Assembly (NCBI GenBank): GCA_934755305.1
Contig: CAKVLD010000007.1
Span: forward strand, 29,388 to 93,387
Source: an uncultured Clostridium sp.
GTDB lineage: Bacteria; Bacillota; Clostridia; Clostridiales; Clostridiaceae
DNA: 64,000 nucleotides
Direction: 5' to 3'
The notes below the pieces were generated by a model that searched no databases, was not told the origin of the DNA, and saw only the letters and a program-made list of their open reading frames with translations. Position 1 is the first letter of the stretch. Each line of letters starts with the position of its first letter. The position numbers and the translations under genes were made by a program. Positions 26,090 to 36,165 of this stretch are shown here, one piece after another.

Positions 26090-27373
26090 CTATTGTACGC
26101 TATTTAGTAAATTAGTAATAATATCATTATAATACATTGTATCTGAATACTTATCTTCTATTTCCTCTGCATATAAAATACTCTTATCTATATCTATTTC
26201 TTTATAAAGTATAGCTAATTTATAAACTGCCTCTGCTATAGAATCTTCTTTATTAAAGTTATTGTAATATGTTTCATACATCTTTATAGCTTCATTAATA
26301 TCTCCTAACTGTTCACTTACTGCTGCAGTAAAAAATACTATATGAGGCATTAAGTAATTATCAGAGGCATATTTATATCCTTTTCTAAATTCTTCTCTTG
26401 CTTTTTCTAAATCTTTGGAATTATAAAGATTTGAACCTTGTTGATAAAAATATTTTACCCCTTCATTCTTTAGAAGTTCCTTAGCATTTATATATACCGT
26501 TTTTTCTTTTCCTTCTAAAGTTTTATCACCTATTATTTCTAACTTACTATAAATAGCATCAAAATCTTTATTTGCTATATTCTCTTGAAGTTCATCAAAA
26601 TTAACTTCTGCTTCAACTTTAGTTTTACCCATTTCTTCTGTATCATTCTCTACACTTTCATTAAATGAATTATCTTTATCTTCCTCAACTAACTCTTGTG
26701 GCTTGTCCTCTTCTTGAGTTACATCTTCTGTAGTTTGATTATTTATTATGTTTTTTAAAACATAATTTCCTGATATACCTATTGAAGCAATAATTATAAT
26801 TCCAGCAACAGATATAACCACTTTCTTAAATGCTCCATTCTTTTTAGGAACAGTAACCTTTATTTTACTAATATCATATAATTCTTTTGCTATCTTTTTA
26901 GCTTCTTCATTATTCCTATCCTGTTTTAAAACCTCTGTAATAAATATACTACAAGCTTTATAATCTCCTTTTCTCATATAACATATAGCCAAATTTAAAT
27001 TAACCTTAATTGAGTTAAAATCACTTTTTTTACATAGTCTTAGCAATGATATTGCTTCATCTATTCTTAATTCTTTAATTAACTTTTCTGCTTCCTTAAA
27101 CTTTCTTAACCTATCTAAATCACTTCTAGAATCAATTATGTAATTTTTAGATAAATTATCGCCATTATAATCTAAATTTGTTTGCCACGTAAATATAGCT
27201 GCCTCTATATCTCCTATTATATATAAAATTAAACCTTTTAAATTAAAGGCAGCCCTATTTTTTAGATTTTTTGCTATGGCTTTATCACACTGTTTTATAG
27301 CTTTATTAATTTCTCCATTCTCATAATAATCTAAAGCTTTAGCATAAGCCCTATCTTTTTCTCTCTTACTCAC
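26090..27373 (-). CDS. TPR protein with one membrane helix
   Basis: 427 residues. The N-terminal half (about 1-170) has tetratricopeptide-like helix pairs (for example ALDYYENGEINKAIKQCDKA). A membrane helix lies at about 186-208, then an acidic Glu/Asp/Thr-rich linker to about 260, then a second set of TPR-like repeats to the end (RKGYKYASDNYLMPHIVFFT). Topology would place one TPR set in the cytoplasm and one outside. The start is a GTG at 27373 just after the transporter gene, with a weak ribosome-binding site. No partner is known. Confidence 0.78.
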   Translation of the reverse strand: MSKREKDRAYAKALDYYENGEINKAIKQCDKAIAKNLKNRAAFNLKGLILYIIGDIEAAIFTWQTNLDYNGDNLSKNYIIDSRSDLDRLRKFKEAEKLIKELRIDEAISLLRLCKKSDFNSIKVNLNLAICYMRKGDYKACSIFITEVLKQDRNNEEAKKIAKELYDISKIKVTVPKKNGAFKKVVISVAGIIIIASIGISGNYVLKNIINNQTTEDVTQEEDKPQELVEEDKDNSFNESVENDTEEMGKTKVEAEVNFDELQENIANKDFDAIYSKLEIIGDKTLEGKEKTVYINAKELLKNEGVKYFYQQGSNLYNSKDLEKAREEFRKGYKYASDNYLMPHIVFFTAAVSEQLGDINEAIKMYETYYNNFNKEDSIAEAVYKLAILYKEIDIDKSILYAEEIEDKYSDTMYYNDIITNLLNSVQ

Positions 27374-27377
27374 TTTC

Positions 27378-27914
27378 TTAAAATACCCCCCACATAATTA
27401 TTCCTAATACTGCAGCTATTACAATTGTCATTATAGGATGTATATGTATCTTTTTATAAAATAAACAAACTCCTATTATTAAAGTAATTATTATAGATTT
27501 TAAATCTACATATGCTGTTTTTGCTAATGAAACAAATGCATTTATTATTAACGCAATTAGAACAGGTCTCATACCTATAAGAGCTGCTTTTAATGTAACT
27601 GACTCTTTAAACTTTGTTATTAATTTATTTGCAACACTTATTAATATAAAAGAAACTGCTGTTATACCTGCTGTAGCTGAAATACCACCTAATATACCTG
27701 CAACCTTTGATCCTACAAAAGTTGCTGAATTAACTGCTATAGGTCCTGGTGTCATTTGTGATATACCTATTATATCAATAAATTCATTAATTTCTATCCA
27801 TTTATTTTTTTCTATTACTTCTCTTTGTATATATGGAATCATTGCATAGCCTCCACCAAAACTAAATGCACCTATTTTAAAGAAAGTTAGAAATAACTTT
27901 AAAAATATATTCAT
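27378..27914 (-). CDS. chromate transporter family protein, second half
   Basis: 178 residues with five or six membrane helices. The family signature FKIGAFSFGGGYAMIPYIQRE (split: FKIGAFSFGGG and YAMIPYIQRE, about 12-32) and SQMTPGPIAVNSATFVG are present. Short CHR proteins usually come as gene pairs and form the equivalent of a full-length ChrA. It begins directly after the stop codon of its paralogue. Chromate efflux is the named family role, but many members in anaerobes have no proven substrate. Confidence 0.88.
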   Translation of the reverse strand: MNIFLKLFLTFFKIGAFSFGGGYAMIPYIQREVIEKNKWIEINEFIDIIGISQMTPGPIAVNSATFVGSKVAGILGGISATAGITAVSFILISVANKLITKFKESVTLKAALIGMRPVLIALIINAFVSLAKTAYVDLKSIIITLIIGVCLFYKKIHIHPIMTIVIAAVLGIIMWGVF

Positions 27915-28451
27915 CTACTTAACCTTCTTCCTACAAAAAATTATTCCGTATACTGCCCCAGCTATAGTTACTATAATTGGGCTTATATTAAATACAAGTA
28001 AACATGTTAATGCAACAATTAATATAATAATATTTTCAACATTCTTATTTACATTTTGAGCCATACTAACTACTCCAACTAATACTAGTATTGGTACTGC
28101 TGCTGATATTCCTTTAAAGGCTAAATTAACATAATAATAATCTCTAAATTGCATAAAATAAGCAGCAATCAAAGTAATTATCAAAAATGATGGTAATGTA
28201 ATCCCGAGTATTGCCATTACAGCTCCGAGTACTCCTGAAATTTTATATCCAATAAAAGTAGAACAATTTAAAGCTAATGGCCCTGGTAAACTTTGAGATA
28301 TAACAAGCATATCCATAAATTCTTGCTTTTTTACCCATTTCTTCTTATTAACTACCTCTTCCTCAATTAAAGGAATCATTGCATATCCTCCACCAAAGGT
28401 AAAAGCTCCTATCTTAAAAAATGTTATAAACATTTTTAATAAATTATTCAT
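27915..28451 (-). CDS. chromate transporter family protein, first half
   Basis: 178 residues from the ATG at 28451, preceded by GAAGGGAAG; a TTG at 28475 is a less likely start. It shows FKIGAFTFGGGYAMIPLIEE (about 11-30) and SQSLPGPLALNCSTFIG, paralogous to the gene that follows. The two short proteins probably pair with opposite orientation in the membrane. Promoter elements were not clear in the A/T-rich region upstream. Confidence 0.88.
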   Translation of the reverse strand: MNNLLKMFITFFKIGAFTFGGGYAMIPLIEEEVVNKKKWVKKQEFMDMLVISQSLPGPLALNCSTFIGYKISGVLGAVMAILGITLPSFLIITLIAAYFMQFRDYYYVNLAFKGISAAVPILVLVGVVSMAQNVNKNVENIIILIVALTCLLVFNISPIIVTIAGAVYGIIFCRKKVK

Positions 28452-28633
28452 AAGTTTCTTCCCTTCTATCTTCAACTTATATTATTATTTTGTACTTATA
28501 ATTACTATTTTATTTATAATACTCTCCACTCAGTCTGTTATGTTATTATATAATGGTAATTAATTCAACATTACCCTATATATTATATATCATAATATAT
28601 AAATTCTAAAATTAGAAAAGAGTGAAACACTTT

Positions 28634-28845
28634 ATGAGTAGAACAGAAAAATGTATATTAACTGTTTTTCTGGAAAATTAAAATCTTCAAGTGAAGGAAA
28701 AGTTTTTTGGATAAAAAGAGAAGAACTAAATAAATATACTCTAGCTAAGGATTTTGATGAAATGATAAAAATATTTGAAAGTGATAATCTAAGTGAAAAC
28801 TATTTCTATAATACGCCTAATGGTTTTAAGTTAGAAAATCTATAA
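28634..28845 (+). pseudogene. Nudix hydrolase with internal deletion
   Basis: A frame from the ATG at 28634 gives MSRTEKCILT, the usual start of clostridial MutT/8-oxo-dGTP-type Nudix proteins, and then stops. In another frame, from about 28660, CFSGKLKSSSEGKVFWIKRE (continuing to the stop at 28845) is the usual C-terminal third of the same family. The central part with the Nudix box (GX5EX7REUXEEXGU) is gone, roughly 70-80 codons. A short protein could still start at 28651 but would be inactive. No mobile element is next to it. Confidence 0.75.
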
Positions 28846-28847
28846 TT

Positions 28848-28886
28848 AAAAAGCTGATTTCTATAAAATATAGAAATCAGCTTTTT
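28848..28886. terminator. bidirectional terminator
   Basis: AAAAGCTGATTTCTATA pairs with TATAGAAATCAGCTTTT with a T-run after it on both strands. It follows the Nudix remnant on the plus strand and lies about 75 bases after ptsI on the minus strand. Confidence 0.88.
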
Positions 28887-28959
28887 ATAAACTTGCTCTC
28901 TTCTTTATTATCCTTGATAAAGGACCAAAATTAGATTGCTCTATATTGCTTCTTTTATA

Positions 28960-30579
28960 TTATTCTTGATCTAATATTATTTTCTTAGCTGTTAATATTG
29001 AAGTAGCACTCATTGAGAATTCGTCTAGTCCGTATTCTACTAGAGTTGGAATAGCAGCTTCATCTCCTGCCATTTCTCCACACATTCCTACCCATTTACC
29101 ATGCTTATGAGCTCCATCAATAGTCATCTTTATAAGTCTTAATACTGCTGGATGCATTGGGTTATATAAGTAAGATACCTTTTCACTCATTCTATCAGCT
29201 GCTAATGTATATTGAATTAAGTCGTTAGTTCCTATTGAGAAGAAATCTACATGTTTAGCTAATTCATCAGCCATAACTGCTGCAGCAGGAATTTCAACCA
29301 TGATACCCCATTGAATAGTATCTGAGTATTCTTTTCCTTCAGCCTTTAATTCTGCCTTACATTCTTCAACTATTTCTTTTGCTTGCATGAATTCTTGGAT
29401 ACCAGAAATCATTGGGAACATAACACAAAGTTTTCCATAAACAGAAGCTCTAAGTAATGCTCTTAATTGAACCTTAAATAATTCTTTTCTATCTAAGCAA
29501 AGTCTGATTGCTCTATATCCTAAGAATGGATTCATTTCTTCTGGTAATGGTAAGTAAGGAAGAGTTTTATCTCCACCGATATCAAGAGTTCTAATTACTA
29601 CTTGTTTACCTTCCATTTTTTCAAGAACAAATTTATAGCTTTCATATTGTTCTTCTTCAGTTGGTGCATTATCTCTATCCATGTATAAGAATTCAGTTCT
29701 AAATAATCCAACACCATCTCCACCATTAGCTATTACGCCAAGTACATCTTCTGGCTTACCTATGTTACCACAAACTTCAACTCTCTTACCTGATTTAGTT
29801 GTTGTTTTAACATCTATTAATTTCTTTAATTCTTCTTGTTCCTTAACGAATTTTTCTTTCTTAGCTTCATATTCAGCTATTACATCTTGTGATGGATTTA
29901 TAATTACATCACCTGTAATACCATCTAGTATAACTATATCTCCATTTTTTACTGAAGTAGTTATATCTCCAAGACCTAATACAGCTGGTATTTCTAATGT
30001 TCTAGCCATTATAGCAGCATGAGAAGTTCTTCCTCCTATATTAGTCATAAATCCTATAACTTTAGTTCTATCTAATTGAGCTGTATCTGATGGAGTTAAG
30101 TCGTGAGCTACAACTATTGTATTAGCTTCTGTTATAGCAAAAGCATCTCCACCTTTTCCTGCTAAGTTAGAAATTATTCTCTTTGATACGTCCTTTATGT
30201 CAGCTGCTCTTTCTCTCATGTAAGCATCTTCCATTGATTCAAATATCATAACGAAAGTATTAGTTACATTTTCAACAGCTTTCATTGCATTTACGCTATT
30301 ATTTTCAATTTCAAGATTCATTGCTCCTGTAAACTCAGGATCATCTAGTAATGTTATATGAGCTTCAAAAACTGCTGCTTTTTCTTCTCCCATTTCTACT
30401 GCTGCTTTAGCTTTTATCTTTTCTAATTGTTCTCTTGATGAATCAAGAGCTACCTTTAAGCTTTCTTGCTCTTTAGCGATATCTTCTATCTTAGCATCAG
30501 TTATAACTATTTCTTCATGTTCTTGTACAAAAACTTTTCCTATTGCGTATCCTTTTGAAGCGGCAATACCTTTTTTCAT
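28960..30579 (-). CDS. ptsI: PTS enzyme I (phosphoenolpyruvate-protein phosphotransferase)
   Basis: 539 residues. It transfers phosphate from PEP to HPr for all PTS sugar uptake. The phosphorylated His is in GGRTSHAAIMAR (about 181-192); the PEP-binding C-terminal barrel has FRTEFLYMDR, GDGVGLFRTE and FSIGTNDLIQYTLAADR (about 445-461). It is somewhat shorter than the 570-575 typical of other species, mostly at the C-terminus. AGGAGG lies before the ATG. A TATAAT box at 30718-30723 with a weak -35 may be its promoter. The HPr gene is not adjacent. Confidence 0.95.
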   Translation of the reverse strand: MKKGIAASKGYAIGKVFVQEHEEIVITDAKIEDIAKEQESLKVALDSSREQLEKIKAKAAVEMGEEKAAVFEAHITLLDDPEFTGAMNLEIENNSVNAMKAVENVTNTFVMIFESMEDAYMRERAADIKDVSKRIISNLAGKGGDAFAITEANTIVVAHDLTPSDTAQLDRTKVIGFMTNIGGRTSHAAIMARTLEIPAVLGLGDITTSVKNGDIVILDGITGDVIINPSQDVIAEYEAKKEKFVKEQEELKKLIDVKTTTKSGKRVEVCGNIGKPEDVLGVIANGGDGVGLFRTEFLYMDRDNAPTEEEQYESYKFVLEKMEGKQVVIRTLDIGGDKTLPYLPLPEEMNPFLGYRAIRLCLDRKELFKVQLRALLRASVYGKLCVMFPMISGIQEFMQAKEIVEECKAELKAEGKEYSDTIQWGIMVEIPAAAVMADELAKHVDFFSIGTNDLIQYTLAADRMSEKVSYLYNPMHPAVLRLIKMTIDGAHKHGKWVGMCGEMAGDEAAIPTLVEYGLDEFSMSATSILTAKKIILDQE

Positions 30580-30802
30580 AATTAATGATCCTCCTCGAAA
30601 TATTACATATTTTTAGCTTTTTTAATCCTCTCTATTAGCTTATAGCTTCTTATCCAAGCTTCTCAAAATCACCAATTTAAAGGTTTTCTTAAAATATTGT
30701 CTAATTATTAACATAAATTATTATAACATATTTTTTTAACATGTTAACCTTTAAATTTCTATTTTTTAAATTAATATCATTATTCCACGAATTCTGAAAA
30801 TT

Positions 30803-31837
30803 TTACAAGTCATCTAAAAGAGTAGCTGCTTTAGCATATGCTGTAGATTTTCCTTCAAAGAAATCAGTCTTTACAGAATTAGCATCTGATAGTATATCAA
30901 CCCAAGCAGCAGGATTATTCTCTATATTTTCGTATACCTTTGGCAAACCTATAGCTGATAATCTCAAATTACCTAAATATTTTATGTAATCTTCAATCAA
31001 TTTCTTATTAATTCCTTGAATATTATCACCTATAACATAGTGTCCCCAAGCTATTTCGTGTTCTACTCCAACCTTTATCATTTCAATAAGTTCTTCTTTA
31101 AGCTCATCTGTAAATAACTCAGGTTCCTCTTGTTGCAATTCCTTAATTATATTTCTAAATAACCATAAATGAGTATTTTCATCTCTGTTTATATATCTAA
31201 TTTCTTGAGCTGACCCCACCATTTTTCCATTTCTCTCAAGATTATAAAAAAACATAAAACCAGAATAAAAATAAATTCCTTCAAGAACATAATTAGCTAC
31301 TATAGTTTTTATTAAGTTAACCTTAGAAGGACTCTCTATAAAATTATTATATAAATCGCCTATGAACTTATTCCTTGTAAGAAGAATTTTATCATCCTTC
31401 CATTGATATAATATTTCATTTCTCTTTTCAGGAGAACAGATAGTATCTAACATATAGCTATAACTTTGAGAGTGTACTGCCTCTTGAAAAGCTTGAATAG
31501 TCAAACAAAGATTAACTTCACTAGCTGTAATAAAATTAGATATATTCCCTAAATTAGCTGTTTGTATAGAATCTAAAAATATTAAAAATGAAAGTATTTT
31601 ATCATAAGCAATCCTCTCAGAATCTGAAAGATTTCCATAATCCTTTAAATCCTGAGATAAATTAATTTCTTCCGGTATCCAGAAGTTATTCATAGCTTGC
31701 CTGTACCAGTCACTAACCCATGTATATTTCATATTATTAAAATCATTTAGATTAGTGGTGTTACCATTAATCATTCTTTTTTTACTTACTTCAACATCTC
31801 CAAATTCATTAAACAGCGGCTTTCTTTTTACATCCAT
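30803..31837 (-). CDS. nrdB: class I ribonucleotide reductase, beta (radical) subunit
   Basis: 344 residues. It holds the metal-tyrosyl cofactor for NrdA. Metal ligands and radical Tyr are all visible: LDSIQTAN (Asp about 92), QEAVHSQSYSYM (about 121-132; Glu, His and the Tyr four after His), LEGIYFY and DENTHLW (Glu, His). The presence of the Tyr places it with class Ia/Ib rather than Ic. Such enzymes need O2 or superoxide-derived oxidants for activation, notable for an anaerobe. It follows nrdA by 12 bases. Confidence 0.93.
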   Translation of the reverse strand: MDVKRKPLFNEFGDVEVSKKRMINGNTTNLNDFNNMKYTWVSDWYRQAMNNFWIPEEINLSQDLKDYGNLSDSERIAYDKILSFLIFLDSIQTANLGNISNFITASEVNLCLTIQAFQEAVHSQSYSYMLDTICSPEKRNEILYQWKDDKILLTRNKFIGDLYNNFIESPSKVNLIKTIVANYVLEGIYFYSGFMFFYNLERNGKMVGSAQEIRYINRDENTHLWLFRNIIKELQQEEPELFTDELKEELIEMIKVGVEHEIAWGHYVIGDNIQGINKKLIEDYIKYLGNLRLSAIGLPKVYENIENNPAAWVDILSDANSVKTDFFEGKSTAYAKAATLLDDL

Positions 31838-31849
31838 ATCTTTTCACTC

Positions 31850-34078
31850 CTATGCCGAACAACTTTCACAGTCTGAAACAGTTAACGACTTACTTCTTAC
31901 ATAATAAATTGACTTAACTTTATTCTCACATGCCTCTATATAAAGATTCATAATTTGTCTCATAGTGTAATTTGTAGTTATATATAAGTTAAATGATTGT
32001 CCTTGATCTATATGTCTTTGTCTAATTCCATTAATTTTTACACACCAATTTTGGCTTATATTATAAGCTGAATTATAATACCAATAATTATCATCACAAA
32101 GATTTGGTGCAGTTTTAGGTATTATACTTCCCTTCTTTTCTTCAAGATAAAATCTAGACATTACAGGATCTATCCCTTCACTAGTCCCTGCTATAGTTGC
32201 AGTTGATCCATTAGGTGCGATAGCTAAAAGATATCCATTTCTCATACCAAACTTATTAACATCTTCTTTAAGTTTACACCACTCTTCAGACTCATATCCT
32301 CTAAGCTTAAAGTAATCACCATTCTCCCAATCAGAACCATTGAATACTTCATAAGCCCCTTTTTCTTTAGCAATACTCATACTAGCTTTTATTGCATAAT
32401 AATTTATTTTTTCATATATCTTATCTGCAAACTCTAAATGCTCATCCGAAGTCCAATGAATTCTATTATTCGCAAGCATATGATGATATCCACTAGTCCC
32501 AAGACCTATAGCTCTATATTTCTTATTCGTTATTTCAGCAAAAGGTACTGAATAGTAATTTAAATCTATAACATTATCCATAGCTCTAATTTGAGTTTCC
32601 ACAACAAATTCAAGTTCTTCATCATTTAAAACATCTACATTACCAAGCACTATTGATGATAAATTACATACTACGAAATCTCCTGCTTTCATCTTTTGCA
32701 CAACAATCTTATCACCATTTTCATCAGTAATTTCTGACTCAAAAATCTCAATAGGACTCATATTTTGCATTATTTCTGTGCAAAGATTTGAAGAATATAT
32801 CATACCTTTATGCTTATTAGGATTCATCTCATTTACAGTATCTCTATAAAAAGCAAATGGAGTTCCTGTTTCAGCTGAACTCTTAATAATAAGTCTAACT
32901 ATATCTTTTACAGACATAACTCTTTTAGAAATTCTATCATCAGCTACACATTCATAGTACTTCTCTTCCCATTCTTCTCCATAGAAATCCTCTAAAGAAT
33001 ATCCCTTTACAGTTCTTATTTCATGAGGACACATCATGTACCAATTTGCATCTATATCTTCCTTAGCAAGCTTCCAGAATAAATTTGGATAACATAGTCC
33101 TGGAAATACATCATGAGCCTTCTTTCTATCATCTCCATTATTAGTTCTTATTTGTAAAAACTCTGGAATATCCTTATGCCAAGCATCTAACCATATAGCT
33201 ACTGAACCATTTCTAACACCTAATTGATCGACAGCTACTGCAGTATCATTAAATAACTTTATCCAAGGTATAACACCACCAGAAGCTCCTTTAAATCCTC
33301 TAATAGAAGAACCTAAAGCCCTAACTTTTCCAATATATATACCCATTCCACCACCATACTTAGATACTTGAGCAAAATTATCAACTGACTTATAAATACC
33401 AGTTAAACTATCCTCTACAGTATCTATAAAACAAGAACTTAATTGATAAAATGGTTTTCTTGCATTACTCATAGTTGGAGTTGCCATAGTAGCTTTTAAT
33501 GAACTTAAAACATCATAAAATCTTTTAGCCCAATATACTCTATTCTCTTTTTTTTCTGGAACGGCAAGGTGCATAGCAATTCCCATAAACATTTGTTGAG
33601 GCAATTCTAAAGTAGATCTATCAAAGTCTTGTACTAAATATCTTTTATTCAGCAAATCTATTCCACTATAATTAAACAAATAATCTCTTTCAGGCTTTAT
33701 TTCCTTTTCTAATTCTCTTATTTCTTCTTTAGAATAATTTTCTAAGATATACTTTCCATATAGACCTTTATCAGTTAAACTCTTAACAAATTTATATAAA
33801 TCACTATATACATCTTCCTCTTCTGATAAACCTCTATTCCTTTTAACATCTTCATATAAGTTTTGAATATACAATTTAGAAGCTACAAATTGCCACTTAG
33901 GTTCCATATCAGTGGTTAATTCTAAAGAAATTTGTATTAGAGATTTTCTAATTTCTTTATCATCCATATTAGGTCTAATTATATGCTCTAAAGCTTCTAT
34001 AAGCTTTTCCTTCGTATATAACCCCTCATCATCTTTTATTGAGTCAAGAGCCGATTCACACATTATTTTAATATCCAC
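31850..34078 (-). CDS. nrdA: class I ribonucleotide reductase, alpha subunit
   Basis: 742 residues. It reduces ribonucleoside diphosphates to deoxyribonucleotides with NrdB. The first active-site Cys is in LSSCFID (about 214-220), NLCTEIMQ carries the thiyl Cys and the C-terminal SDCESCSA holds the redox pair that is re-reduced by thioredoxin or glutaredoxin. The first 90 residues do not show a clear ATP-cone, so the overall-activity site may be missing. The start is GTG at 34078, seven bases after GGAGGAAG. A candidate NrdR box overlaps that site. Confidence 0.93.
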   Translation of the reverse strand: MDIKIMCESALDSIKDDEGLYTKEKLIEALEHIIRPNMDDKEIRKSLIQISLELTTDMEPKWQFVASKLYIQNLYEDVKRNRGLSEEEDVYSDLYKFVKSLTDKGLYGKYILENYSKEEIRELEKEIKPERDYLFNYSGIDLLNKRYLVQDFDRSTLELPQQMFMGIAMHLAVPEKKENRVYWAKRFYDVLSSLKATMATPTMSNARKPFYQLSSCFIDTVEDSLTGIYKSVDNFAQVSKYGGGMGIYIGKVRALGSSIRGFKGASGGVIPWIKLFNDTAVAVDQLGVRNGSVAIWLDAWHKDIPEFLQIRTNNGDDRKKAHDVFPGLCYPNLFWKLAKEDIDANWYMMCPHEIRTVKGYSLEDFYGEEWEEKYYECVADDRISKRVMSVKDIVRLIIKSSAETGTPFAFYRDTVNEMNPNKHKGMIYSSNLCTEIMQNMSPIEIFESEITDENGDKIVVQKMKAGDFVVCNLSSIVLGNVDVLNDEELEFVVETQIRAMDNVIDLNYYSVPFAEITNKKYRAIGLGTSGYHHMLANNRIHWTSDEHLEFADKIYEKINYYAIKASMSIAKEKGAYEVFNGSDWENGDYFKLRGYESEEWCKLKEDVNKFGMRNGYLLAIAPNGSTATIAGTSEGIDPVMSRFYLEEKKGSIIPKTAPNLCDDNYWYYNSAYNISQNWCVKINGIRQRHIDQGQSFNLYITTNYTMRQIMNLYIEACENKVKSIYYVRSKSLTVSDCESCSA

Positions 34079-34090
34079 TTTTTACTTCCT

Positions 34091-34106
34091 CCACAATATA
34101 TAGTAT
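34091..34106 (-). promoter_or_regulatory. candidate NrdR box before nrdA
   Basis: CCACAATATATAGTAT (plus strand) matches 14 of 16 positions of the palindromic NrdR box ACACWATATATWGTGT. It lies just before the nrdA ribosome-binding site, overlapping a TATACT that could be the -10. NrdR boxes usually come in pairs; only a half-site (ACACTA, 34111-34116) is next to it. Confidence 0.4.
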
Positions 34107-34291
34107 ATATACACTAAATTCTCATTATTTCTTATACAACATACAGTTATTATATTTATAGTATTTTAATATGTAAAACTGCTTATTCTACTTTCTAGCT
34201 ATAATAAATAAAAATATTAAACTTTTTCTTTTAAATTCTCTTTTTATCTATAATAATTATTTATAGATAATTATTATTTAAAAACAACTAT

Positions 34292-34333
34292 AAAAAAAGA
34301 ATGTAAAATAACACAAAAATAATTTTACATTCT
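34292..34333 (-). terminator. terminator of the sensor kinase transcript
   Basis: AGAATGTAAAAT pairs with ATTTTACATTCT, followed by seven T residues on the minus strand, just after the kinase stop codon. Confidence 0.88.
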
Positions 34334-34341
34334 AAAATTCC

Positions 34342-36165
34342 TTAATTAACATCGACCTTAGGTAATACTACAAATAATTTGAACATGTCTCCATCCCTAA
34401 GAATATTAATACTCCCACCATGAAGTTCAATAATACTTTTAGTTATAGCTAGGCCAAGCCCAGAACCTTCTACCTTAGAATTTCTTGATTTATCTCCTCT
34501 AACAAATCTTTCAAATATCTCATTATTATTAAAATTCATTTCATAATTAGCAATATTCTTAAAAGACATTTCCACTTCATCATCTCTATCTATAACATCA
34601 ATATATACTCTTGTATTTTTCAAAGAATACTTTAATGCATTAATAACTACATTTTCAATAACTCTAGACATTAATTTACCATCAAGATCTATATATATTT
34701 CTTCTGCTAAACTATTCACCTTAAATTCAATACTTTTATCTTCATACAAATAGGAATATTCCCCCACCACCTGATGAATTAAAGATAATATATCGATTTT
34801 TTCTCTTGAAATTTGCATTTTTCCACTATTTATTTTGGACATTTCAAATAAATCATCTATTAATATCTTTAACTTTTTAGATTTTTGCTCAACTATCATC
34901 AAATATTCAATTCTCTCTTCATCAGTAATTTCAGGCGATTTTAAAATATTAACATAATTAATTATTGAAGTTAAAGGAGTTCTTAAATCATGAGATACAT
35001 TTGAAATAAGCTCAGTTTTTAGTTTTTCATTTTTCAAAGTATCTTCCACTGCTATTTCATATCCTTGTTTAATCTTATTTATATTCTCTATAAGATCAAG
35101 TATTTCAGGACCTCCTTTTTCAGTAATATGATAATTTAAATCTCCCTCATTTATCTTTTTTAAACTATCATTAACCATAGAAATCTCTATAGTCTTCTTA
35201 ATAGAATATATTATACCTATCATAGGTAATATCATAAGCAATATACTTCCTTTAAAAGGATAAGCTCTAAAAAATCTAACAAGCATATTATTTTCATATC
35301 CACCTATTGCTAATAAATATAAATAGACAATAAAAAATATAATAAACCCTACAATACTTCCTATCAATGCTCTTCTAGTTTGCTTATATCTAAACCCATA
35401 CTTAAATACATAAATAATACTCATTATAAAATTTCCTCTAATCTTAAAATCATCGTTACCCTTTAAAATGTTCCTAAGAATTTTCAAAAATAAAAATACT
35501 GCAACTAATGCTATAAAAATTAAATAACAAACTATTTTCATATTTTCTGAAGTTGAGTATGTACTTATTGCAGTATAATAATATTCTTCAAAATCACCTA
35601 CTATCTCATTATCAATAGTAAATTCTCCTTTTTGCACTAGACTGTTAAAAGAATTACTATTATCATAATAGGCTGAGATATCTTTAGAATTATATTTTTC
35701 ACTTATATAAGTTTTTATATTTTCTGTAGTATAATCCACATTATCAATTTGAAAATATTGGTTTGGATCATTGGTATATATTTCATCTGTACTTTTATTT
35801 TTTATAATAAAATATATAACCTTACTCCCACTTTTCATTTCAGATTCATAGGTTTTATATAGAAAATTTTTTCTAAGGGAATCCTTAACTTCAGGAGTCC
35901 CATACTTTAATAATTCTAAGCAATTTGTTTTAGTATATATCATATGTATATACTTACCAATATCCCCCTCCAAACTGCTCGCATAATAATTCTTAGGATC
36001 AACTGTTGCCTCTACAGCTGACATTACTCTTGAGTATGATTTACTTGAAAAGTTTTTATATGTTTCGACTCCAAAATAACTTACTATAAAAAATAAAACT
36101 ATTATTTCTATAAGCCATACATTATTCATATAAGTTTTAATCTTACTTTTCAATTTTATACCCAA
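34342..36165 (-). CDS. sensor histidine kinase
   Basis: 607 residues. An N-terminal membrane helix (about 15-30), a long extracytoplasmic region (about 31-200), then helices near 205-225, 262-285 and 303-322. A HAMP-like linker is followed by the H-box SNVSHDLRTPLTSIINYVNI (about 393-412) and the ATP-binding part with NVVINALKYS, the G1/G2 boxes in EGSGLGLAITKSIIELHGG. It is a VanS/PhoR-type kinase for the response regulator encoded just upstream, overlapping it by 23 bases. The signal is not predictable. Confidence 0.9.
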   Translation of the reverse strand: MGIKLKSKIKTYMNNVWLIEIIVLFFIVSYFGVETYKNFSSKSYSRVMSAVEATVDPKNYYASSLEGDIGKYIHMIYTKTNCLELLKYGTPEVKDSLRKNFLYKTYESEMKSGSKVIYFIIKNKSTDEIYTNDPNQYFQIDNVDYTTENIKTYISEKYNSKDISAYYDNSNSFNSLVQKGEFTIDNEIVGDFEEYYYTAISTYSTSENMKIVCYLIFIALVAVFLFLKILRNILKGNDDFKIRGNFIMSIIYVFKYGFRYKQTRRALIGSIVGFIIFFIVYLYLLAIGGYENNMLVRFFRAYPFKGSILLMILPMIGIIYSIKKTIEISMVNDSLKKINEGDLNYHITEKGGPEILDLIENINKIKQGYEIAVEDTLKNEKLKTELISNVSHDLRTPLTSIINYVNILKSPEITDEERIEYLMIVEQKSKKLKILIDDLFEMSKINSGKMQISREKIDILSLIHQVVGEYSYLYEDKSIEFKVNSLAEEIYIDLDGKLMSRVIENVVINALKYSLKNTRVYIDVIDRDDEVEMSFKNIANYEMNFNNNEIFERFVRGDKSRNSKVEGSGLGLAITKSIIELHGGSINILRDGDMFKLFVVLPKVDVN

